Shown here: positions 1 to 4,855 of the stretch, in pieces
Layout of the letters: the number at the start of each line of letters is the position of its first letter
Numbering within the stretch: the first letter of the stretch is position 1
Source of the DNA: an uncultured Clostridia bacterium
GTDB taxonomy: Bacteria > Bacillota > Clostridia > Oscillospirales > Ruminococcaceae
NCBI GenBank assembly: GCA_947630315.1
Contig: CANRHA010000108.1
Coordinates: forward strand, 1 to 6,075
Length of the DNA: 6,075 bases
Direction of reading: 5' to 3'
The notes under the pieces: generated by a model
What the model saw: the letters and a program-made list of their open reading frames with translations, nothing else
Told to the model about the DNA's origin: nothing
Databases searched by the model: none
Position numbers and translations under genes: made by a program

Positions 1-172
1 CACCACCATCGAGGCGGAGATCCCCGAGAGCGAGGTTCACGACTTTGCGATGCTCGTAAGGCAGATGACGAGGGGCGAGGGCGAGTTTACGCTTGAAAAG
101 CTCCGCTACGACCAGCTCCCTCAGATGCTTGTAGACGACGTAATAGCAAACTACAAGGTCGACGACGAATAA
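1..172 (+). CDS. C-terminal end of an EF-G-like translation GTPase (5' partial)
   Basis: The frame is open from base 2 and gives 56 residues before a TAA stop at 170-172; the rest of the gene lies before the window. The peptide has the pattern of elongation factor G domain V: an IEAEIPESE strand followed by a helix, then LVRQMTRGEGEF and a final LRYDQLP. This matches the family's A-x-V-P-x-x-E ... LR-x-x-T-x-G-x-G ... Y-x-x-x-P pattern. EF-G catalyses ribosomal translocation in the cytosol. The acidic tail (VIANYKVDDE) and the sequence around the motif look more like the second, EF-G-like paralogues of Clostridia than the canonical str-operon fusA, so no symbol is given. A TetM-type ribosomal protection protein shares this domain and cannot be excluded from 56 residues. 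A strong terminator follows 26 nt later, separating this gene from the arg operon. Confidence 0.75.
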   Translation, partial: TTIEAEIPESEVHDFAMLVRQMTRGEGEFTLEKLRYDQLPQMLVDDVIANYKVDDE

Positions 173-198
173 CGAATAATCCCACAGTATCAATAGAT

Positions 199-238
199 AA
201 AGCCTGCCGGGGCCAACCGACCCGGGCGGGCTTTATTT
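199..238 (+). terminator. Rho-independent terminator after the EF-G-like gene
   Basis: The 5' arm AAAGCCTGCC (199-208) pairs with GGCGGGCTTT (225-234), ten pairs with one T-G wobble. A further GGG/CCC pairing (210-212 with 221-223) lies beyond a one-base mismatch. The loop is about 8 nt and the stem runs into TTTATTT. The stem is GC-rich and A/T-flanked, as expected of an intrinsic terminator. It lies between the upstream stop codon (172) and the argC promoter, so it should insulate the arg operon from upstream transcription. Confidence 0.9.
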
Positions 239-248
239 CATACTTTTC

Positions 249-265
249 ATGCATATTTTATACAT
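249..265. promoter_or_regulatory. AT-rich imperfect palindrome, possible ARG-box-like operator 1
   Basis: The core TGCATATTTTATACA (250-264) is a near-symmetric AT-rich element with TG...CA ends. It resembles the TGNAT-W4-ATNCA pattern of ArgR/AhrC boxes, but the central A/T block is 5 nt rather than 4. It lies about 130 bp upstream of the predicted transcription start. A related sequence recurs at 312-326. Assignment to ArgR is inference from position upstream of an arg operon; the motif match is imperfect. Confidence 0.3.
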
Positions 266-274
266 TTTCAAGGG

Positions 275-303
275 CGATTTTGCCATAAATATCCGCAAAA
301 TCG
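275..303. repeat. Perfect 9-bp inverted repeat in the argC upstream region
   Basis: CGATTTTGC (275-283) and GCAAAATCG (295-303) are exact reverse complements separated by 11 nt. Neither strand has a T-run directly after the repeat, so it does not look like an intrinsic terminator. It lies upstream of the predicted argC transcription start, so it would act as DNA rather than in the argC leader RNA, unless another transcript crosses it. It is centred midway between the two AT-rich palindromes. A binding site for a dimeric regulator is possible; the factor is unknown. Confidence 0.5.
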
Positions 304-311
304 AATCAATT

Positions 312-326
312 ATGAATATTATACAT
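312..326. promoter_or_regulatory. AT-rich imperfect palindrome, possible ARG-box-like operator 2
   Basis: ATGAATATTATACAT is an imperfect dyad (arms ATGAAT and ATACAT, 5 of 6 complementary) and resembles the first half of the Bacillus ARG box, which begins CATGAAT. The central spacer is 3 nt instead of 4. It is a diverged copy of the element at 249-265: both are followed shortly by TTTTCAA. It lies about 70 bp upstream of the predicted transcription start and 62 bp, about six helical turns, from the first copy. Tandem boxes upstream of argC are known for ArgR/AhrC, but the identification here is tentative. Confidence 0.35.
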
Positions 327-354
327 AAATTTTTCAAAACTGCGCGCTAAGCCC

Positions 355-382
355 TTGACAACCGGCTTCAAGTTGATATAAT
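355..382 (+). promoter_or_regulatory. Sigma-A type promoter of the argCJBD operon
   Basis: A perfect -35 box TTGACA (355-360) and a perfect -10 box TATAAT (377-382) are separated by 16 bp. Transcription would start near 389, leaving a leader of only about 25 nt before the argC ATG at 414. That is too short for a riboswitch or an attenuator, so control is more likely at the level of initiation. AT-rich DNA upstream (about 310-340) could add UP-element-like strength. With both boxes at consensus, a repressor would be expected if the operon is arginine-controlled. Confidence 0.85.
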
Positions 383-413
383 AGTACCGAAACTAAAATG
401 ACGGAGAAGTATA

Positions 414-1364
414 ATGAAGTATAAAGTATTTATTGACGGCGCCGAGGGCACCACGGGGCTTCAGTTAAAAACGCGGCTCAAAGCCCACGGCGGGGTAGAT
501 GTCATCGAGATCGACCCGGAACTCAGAAAAGACCCCGCCGAGCGCAAGAAGCTGATAAATTCAAGCGACGTGACCTTTCTCTGCCTGCCCGACCAAGCGG
601 CCGAGGAAGCGGTAAGCTTAGTTGAAAACCCGGACACGGTAATTATCGACGCCTCTACCGCTCACCGCACGGCAAAGGGTTGGGCGTACGGATTTGCCGA
701 GCTCGGCGAGGAGTTCAGGCGGGCAATTTCGACCGGAAAGAGGATCGCAAACCCCGGCTGCCACGCCACCGGCTTTATAGCGGCGGTCTATCCGCTTATA
801 AAAAGCGGCGTTGTTTCGCCCGATTACCCCTTCAGCTGTTTCAGCGTTACCGGCTACAGCGGCGGCGGAAAAAAGATGATCGCGCAGTATGAGGACCCCG
901 CCCGCCCGGCGGAGCTTGAAAGCCCGAGGCAGTACGGCCTTACCCAGCGCCATAAGCACCTGCCCGAGATGCAGGCGGTAACGGGGATAACCGCCCCGCC
1001 CCATTTCGCCCCGATAGTATCCGACTTTTACAGCGGAATGGCCGTGAGCGTGCCGATAATTTCACGGCTGATGAGTAAACCCTGCGGCGTCGACGCCCTG
1101 TACGGTATCTTCTCGGAGTTTTATTCGGGAAGCGAGCTTATAACGGTGAAAAAGGCCCCCGAGGGCGGATTTTTGGCGGCGAACGAGATATCCAAGACCT
1201 GCAAGATGAACCTTTACATAATGGGCGGCGACAGCAATATGACCGTGACCGCAGTTTTCGACAACCTCGGCAAGGGCGCTTCGGGCGCGGCCGTTCAGAA
1301 CATGAATATAGCTCTCGGGCTTCCCGAGACGGCCTATTTGGCAGAAGGAGATAAACTTTTATGA
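414..1364 (+). CDS. argC: N-acetyl-gamma-glutamyl-phosphate reductase, short form
   Basis: This 316-residue cytosolic enzyme reduces N-acetylglutamyl phosphate to N-acetylglutamate semialdehyde with NADPH, the second reduction-level step after ArgB. The N-terminal nucleotide-binding loop is GAEGTTGL (residues 9-16). DASTAHRT lies at 79-86. The catalytic cysteine is Cys116 in NPGCHATG, GYSGGGKKM lies at 147-155, the HKHLPEM motif at 180-186 carries the likely catalytic histidine, and the conserved C-terminal segment starts DNLGKGASG (283-291). The length and the GAEGTTG loop match the less common short ArgC class (about 310 aa) rather than the roughly 345-aa class of Bacillus argC. The ATG at 414 has GGAG at 403-406, spaced 7 nt. 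It is the first gene after the promoter, and its TGA overlaps the argJ ATG by 4 nt, which suggests translational coupling. Confidence 0.95.
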   Translation: MKYKVFIDGAEGTTGLQLKTRLKAHGGVDVIEIDPELRKDPAERKKLINSSDVTFLCLPDQAAEEAVSLVENPDTVIIDASTAHRTAKGWAYGFAELGEEFRRAISTGKRIANPGCHATGFIAAVYPLIKSGVVSPDYPFSCFSVTGYSGGGKKMIAQYEDPARPAELESPRQYGLTQRHKHLPEMQAVTGITAPPHFAPIVSDFYSGMAVSVPIISRLMSKPCGVDALYGIFSEFYSGSELITVKKAPEGGFLAANEISKTCKMNLYIMGGDSNMTVTAVFDNLGKGASGAAVQNMNIALGLPETAYLAEGDKLL

Positions 1365-2581
1365 CATTAAAAAAGATTTCCGGCGGAGTCTGCGCGCCGG
1401 CCGGGTTTACCGCTGCCGGAATGCACTGTGGAGTGCGCAAGAACCGCGAGAAAAAGGATATAGCCATGATTTATTCCGAGGCTGAATGTTCCGCCGCGGC
1501 GGTCTATACTCAGAACAAAGTCTACGGCGCGCCGATAACCGTAACAAGGGAGAACATCTCGGACGGCAAGGCGAGGGCGGTTATATGCAACAGCGGAAAC
1601 GCGAACACATCTAACGCCGACGGCGTTGAAAAGGCCCGGAAGATGTGCGACCTTACCGCCGAGGCCCTCGGGATAAAGAGCAGCGACGTTATAGTTGCCT
1701 CGACCGGGGTAATAGGCCAGAGCCTTGACATTGAGCCGATAGCCTACGGTATATCTCAGCTGCCGGGGCAGCTTTCAAAGACCGGCGGAACCGACGCCGC
1801 GAACGCGATAATGACCACCGACACCAAGGTAAAGGAAATCGCCTACGAGTTCACCGTCGGCGGGAAGACCGCAAAAATCGGCGCTATTGCCAAGGGCAGC
1901 GGAATGATCCACCCCAACATGGCTACGATGCTTTCGTTTATAACCACCGACGCCGCCATTTCCCCCGAGATGCTCGGAAAGGCCCTCAAGGAGGTAGTTG
2001 ACAGGACGTATAACATGATAAGCGTCGACGGCGACACCTCTACCAACGACATGGTTGCAGTAATGGCCTCGGGGCTTTGCGGAAACGAAACAATATCCGC
2101 CGAGGGCGCCGATTATGAGGCGTTTAAGGCAGCCCTCGGGGCTGTCGGCGATTACATGGCCCCGATGATAGCCTCGGACGGCGAGGGCGCGACAAGGCTT
2201 ATAATCTGCAATACCTACGGCGCGGCGGATGAAAAAACCGCCAAGACAATAGCCCGCGGCGTTATAGCTTCAAGCCTTGTAAAGGCGATGTTCTTTGGGG
2301 CTGACGCAAACTGGGGAAGGCTCCTTTGCGCGATGGGCTACTGCGGGGCCGAGTTTGACATTTCAAAGGTATCTATATCGATGTCGAGCGCCGCAGGTTC
2401 GATAAAGGGAGTTGAAAACGGCTTCTGCATTCCGTTCAGCGAGGAGGAGGCCAAGAAGATACTTCTCGAAAAGGAGATCACCGTTGATATATACATGAAC
2501 CAGGGCGAAGCCTCGGCAACGGCATGGGGCTGCGATTTGAGCTACGAGTATGTAAAGATAAACGGAGACTACAGAAGCTGA
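1361..2581 (+). CDS. argJ: Glutamate N-acetyltransferase / ornithine acetyltransferase
   Basis: This 406-residue enzyme transfers acetyl from N-acetylornithine to glutamate, releasing ornithine and regenerating N-acetylglutamate for ArgB (the cyclic pathway). Family members self-cleave into alpha and beta chains at an Ala-Thr bond. Here that is Ala188/Thr189 in KGSGMIHPNMATML (178-191), with Thr189 as the expected new N-terminal nucleophile. Other conserved parts are STGVIG (114-119, oxyanion-hole region), SVDGDTSTND (221-230), DGEGATRL (273-280), FGADANWGR (312-320) and a C-terminal WGCDLSYEYVKIN. Length is normal and the protein looks intact. The ATG overlaps the argC stop; AAGGAG at 1345-1350 is spaced 10 nt. 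Whether it is mono- or bifunctional (able to use acetyl-CoA) cannot be told from sequence. No argA is seen in the window, so a bifunctional enzyme would make sense but is not shown. Confidence 0.96.
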   Translation: MTLKKISGGVCAPAGFTAAGMHCGVRKNREKKDIAMIYSEAECSAAAVYTQNKVYGAPITVTRENISDGKARAVICNSGNANTSNADGVEKARKMCDLTAEALGIKSSDVIVASTGVIGQSLDIEPIAYGISQLPGQLSKTGGTDAANAIMTTDTKVKEIAYEFTVGGKTAKIGAIAKGSGMIHPNMATMLSFITTDAAISPEMLGKALKEVVDRTYNMISVDGDTSTNDMVAVMASGLCGNETISAEGADYEAFKAALGAVGDYMAPMIASDGEGATRLIICNTYGAADEKTAKTIARGVIASSLVKAMFFGADANWGRLLCAMGYCGAEFDISKVSISMSSAAGSIKGVENGFCIPFSEEEAKKILLEKEITVDIYMNQGEASATAWGCDLSYEYVKINGDYRS

Positions 2582-2603
2582 TTATAAAAGGGAGGACGTC
2601 GGA

Positions 2604-3470
2604 ATGGACGCAAATATCTCTACGGGTATGCAGGCAAAGGTGCTTATAAGCGCCCTGCCATATATTCAGAAGTACACCGGCAAGGTCGTCGTTGTAAAAT
2701 ACGGCGGCAACGCGATGATCAACCCCGAGCTTAAAAGGGCGGTTATGAGCGATATAGTTCTGCTTTCCCTGATAGGCGTAAGGGTGGTATTGGTCCATGG
2801 CGGCGGCCCGGAGATCACCGAAACGTTAAAGGCCCTCGGCAGGGAGAGCAAGTTCATAGGCGGCTTAAGATATACCGACGCCGCAACCGCCGAGGTAGTA
2901 CAGATGGTCCTCTCGGGCAAGACAAATAAGGATCTCGTTTCGCTGATAGGCCAGTGCGGCGGAAAGGCCCTCGGCCTCTGCGGGATAGACGGCGGAATGA
3001 TAAAATGCCGCAAGCTTGACAACGGCACCGACCTCGGCTTTGTGGGCGAGATCGTGGATATAGACCCTCAGCCCCTTGCAAACGCCATCTATAACCGCTA
3101 TATCCCGGTGATCGCAACCGTAGGGATCGATTCGGAGGGTCAGGTATATAACATAAACGCCGACACCGCCGCCGCGGAGATAGCCGCCGCCCTCGGAGCC
3201 GAGAACCTTATCACCTTGACCGACATCAGGGGTCTTATGCGCGACGTAAACGACCCCGATTCTATGATGCACGAGGTAAAGCTCTCCGAGATACCCGACC
3301 TCTGCGAAAAGGGGATAATCTCGGGTGGAATGATACCAAAGGTCCAGAGCTGCGTCACCGCGCTTGAAAACGGAGTAAAAAAAGCGGTAATGATAGACGG
3401 CAGAATAGAACATTCCATTCTTATAGAGATGTTCTCCGACGAAGGTATCGGAACTTTATTTACAAAATGA
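2604..3470 (+). CDS. argB: Acetylglutamate kinase
   Basis: This 288-residue amino-acid kinase phosphorylates N-acetylglutamate with ATP. Conserved parts are KYGGNAM (32-38, ATP-phosphate-binding lysine), VHGGGPEI (64-71), FIGGLRYTD (84-92), the acetylglutamate-binding stretch YNINADTAAAEIAAAL (182-197), TDIRGL (206-211) and ISGGMIPKV (239-247). An N-terminal segment before the first kinase strand (residues 1-27, with ALPYIQKYTGK) resembles the extra helix that builds hexamers in arginine-inhibited enzymes. The C-terminal HSILIEMFSDEGIGT (270-284) fits the arginine-site segment of that class, so feedback inhibition by arginine is likely (inference from family structures). The gene starts 22 nt after the argJ stop, behind a strong GGGAGG (2590-2595) spaced 8 nt from ATG. 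No damage is seen. Confidence 0.96.
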   Translation: MDANISTGMQAKVLISALPYIQKYTGKVVVVKYGGNAMINPELKRAVMSDIVLLSLIGVRVVLVHGGGPEITETLKALGRESKFIGGLRYTDAATAEVVQMVLSGKTNKDLVSLIGQCGGKALGLCGIDGGMIKCRKLDNGTDLGFVGEIVDIDPQPLANAIYNRYIPVIATVGIDSEGQVYNINADTAAAEIAAALGAENLITLTDIRGLMRDVNDPDSMMHEVKLSEIPDLCEKGIISGGMIPKVQSCVTALENGVKKAVMIDGRIEHSILIEMFSDEGIGTLFTK

Positions 3471-3492
3471 CAAATTTTGAGGTAATTATACA

Positions 3493-4671
3493 ATGAGTAA
3501 TGCAGATTACATTATAAACCGCGATTCCGAATATGTCGCCCACACCTACGGGCGCTTTCCTGTCGCGATCGTAAGGGGGATCAACGCGACGTGTTGGGAT
3601 CCCGACGGCAGGGAGTATATAGATTTCACGAGCGGGATAGGGGTAAACGCGCTCGGTTTCTGCGACGCCGGCTGGGTGTCGGCGGTCACGGAGCAGCTCA
3701 CAAAGCTTCAGCACATTTCAAACCTCTACTATACCGAGCCTTGCGGCGAGCTTGCGCGGATACTCTGTCAGCGCAGCGGAATGAAGAAGGTGTTCTTTGC
3801 AAACGGCGGCGCCGAGGCAAACGAGGGCGCTATAAAGTGCGCGAGGAAGTATTCCTTTATGAAGTACGGCGAGGGGCGTTCTAAGATACTCACCCTCAAA
3901 AACTCCTTCCACGGCAGGACCGTTACCACCCTTTCGGCCACCGGGCAGGATGTTTTTCACAACTACTTCTTCCCCTTTACCGAGGGGTTCGAGTTCATCG
4001 CCCCGGGCGACATAGGCGAGCTTAAGAAAAAGGCCGGGGGAGTCTGCGCGGTGATGATGGAGCTTATTCAGGGCGAGGGCGGAGTTCTGCCGGTAGACCC
4101 CGAATATGTAAAGCAGGCAGCCGAGTTTTGCCGCAACAACGATATTCTTTTGATAATAGACGAGGTCCAGACCGGCATAGGACGCACCGGCAGTCTGTTC
4201 TGTTTTGAGCAGTACGGGATCGAGCCGGATATAGTCACCGCCGCCAAGGGAATAGGCGGGGGCCTGCCGCTTGCGGCTGTTTTGTTCGGCGAAAAGACCT
4301 GCGACGTATTCAACCCCGGCGACCATGCCACAACGTTCGGCGGGAACCCAATAGCCTGCGCCGGCGGGATCGAGATATTAAAGCGGCTCGACGGAGCTTT
4401 CCTGAACGAGGTAAAGAAAAAGGGAGAATATATCCGCGAAAGGGCGAAAAAAATGCCCCATGTCGCCGGCCTGGCGGGGATGGGAATGATGATAGGAATA
4501 GAGCTTGAGCCGGGAATTTCCTCGGCCGACGTAGTAAGGGCGGGGCTTGAGACGGGAGTTCTGCTTTTAACGGCAAAGGCCAAGGTAAGGCTGCTGCCCC
4601 CGCTCAGTATAACCTACAGCGAGATAGATTCGGGGCTTGAAGCCTTAAACGAGGCACTTAAGAGGATTTAA
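3493..4671 (+). CDS. argD: Acetylornithine aminotransferase
   Basis: This 392-residue class III PLP-dependent aminotransferase converts N-acetylglutamate semialdehyde and glutamate to N-acetylornithine and 2-oxoglutarate. The PLP Schiff-base lysine is Lys252 in AAKGIGGGLP. The aspartate that holds the pyridine nitrogen is Asp223 in IDEVQTGIGRTG (222-233). FHGRT is at 139-143, TTFGGNP at 280-286, and the RLLPPL segment with the expected carboxylate-binding arginine at 366-371. The cofactor-phosphate loop reads FANGGAEANEGAIK (102-115), where most relatives have NSGAEANE. Some enzymes of this group also act on succinyl-diaminopimelate or ornithine; the operon supports argD. The ATG is 22 nt after the argB stop with a weaker TGAGG (3478-3482) spaced 10 nt, suggesting lower initiation or reliance on coupling. 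It is the last arg gene here. Confidence 0.94.
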   Translation: MSNADYIINRDSEYVAHTYGRFPVAIVRGINATCWDPDGREYIDFTSGIGVNALGFCDAGWVSAVTEQLTKLQHISNLYYTEPCGELARILCQRSGMKKVFFANGGAEANEGAIKCARKYSFMKYGEGRSKILTLKNSFHGRTVTTLSATGQDVFHNYFFPFTEGFEFIAPGDIGELKKKAGGVCAVMMELIQGEGGVLPVDPEYVKQAAEFCRNNDILLIIDEVQTGIGRTGSLFCFEQYGIEPDIVTAAKGIGGGLPLAAVLFGEKTCDVFNPGDHATTFGGNPIACAGGIEILKRLDGAFLNEVKKKGEYIRERAKKMPHVAGLAGMGMMIGIELEPGISSADVVRAGLETGVLLLTAKAKVRLLPPLSITYSEIDSGLEALNEALKRI

Positions 4672-4742
4672 CGAATACGCAAAACGACCAAAAGGCCGGA
4701 AATTTTCAACGGCAGTTTGACGGTTTCGGAGAATGTATCAAC

Positions 4743-4789
4743 AAAGCGCGGAAACGGGCCTGTTTGGGGCTTGAAATCGCGCTTTTTAT
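4743..4789 (+). terminator. Probable rho-independent terminator of the arg operon
   Basis: AAAGCGCG (4743-4750) pairs perfectly with CGCGCTTT (4778-4785), extendable by one G-T pair, and is followed by a T-run (4783-4787) and AT. The loop is long, about 26 nt, but contains a small AAAC/GTTT hairpin (4752-4755 with 4762-4765) that could stack on the main stem. It is 71 nt after the argD stop. The long loop makes it weaker than a textbook terminator, so partial read-through into the MATE gene is possible. Confidence 0.6.
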
Positions 4790-4814
4790 GTGATAATATT
4801 TCCGTGGATATAAT
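4771..4814 (+). promoter_or_regulatory. Candidate promoter region for the MATE transporter gene
   Basis: Two overlapping solutions are visible. One is TTGAAA (4771-4776), 17 bp, then TAATAT (4794-4799). The other is a perfect TATAAT at 4809-4814, which lacks a convincing -35 at 16-18 bp. The first has a good -35 but a modest -10; the second the reverse. Either would give a short leader before the TTG at 4856. The -35 lies inside the loop of the upstream terminator, so the two signals are interleaved. Confidence 0.4.
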
Positions 4815-4816
4815 TT

Positions 4817-4831
4817 CCGGATATTTTCCGG
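4817..4831. promoter_or_regulatory. CCGGA-N5-TCCGG palindrome, possible operator
   Basis: CCGGA (4817-4821) and TCCGG (4827-4831) form a perfect inverted repeat around TATTT, directly downstream of the TATAAT at 4809-4814. The sequence TTTCCG occurs three times here (4799-4804, 4814-4819, 4825-4830), and the reverse complement of ATTTCCGG occurs at 4696-4703. The position next to a transporter promoter fits a local repressor site, such as a TetR or MarR type. No regulator gene is present in the window, so this is a candidate only. A small RNA hairpin near the mRNA 5' end is an alternative reading. Confidence 0.35.
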
Positions 4832-4840
4832 CAAAACTTG

Positions 4841-4847
4841 AAAAGGG
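4841..4847 (+). promoter_or_regulatory. Ribosome binding site that selects the TTG start at 4856
   Basis: AAAAGGG lies 8 nt before TTG 4856. The in-frame ATGs at 4892 and 4898 have only a C-rich stretch upstream (ctcaccgcccgtcgcacac) with no Shine-Dalgarno match, so this site favours the TTG start. An earlier in-frame TTG at 4838 has no purine-rich site before it. Confidence 0.6.
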
Positions 4848-4855
4848 TTGATTTC

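Noticed and set aside
383..413. Riboswitch, T-box or leader-peptide attenuator ahead of argC
   Set aside because: The predicted leader is only about 25 nt, too short for any of these, and no terminator/antiterminator pair lies between promoter and ATG.
2865..3413. A 182-codon minus-strand frame opposite argB
   Set aside because: The + strand encodes an intact acetylglutamate kinase with all motifs; the antisense frame shows no family features.
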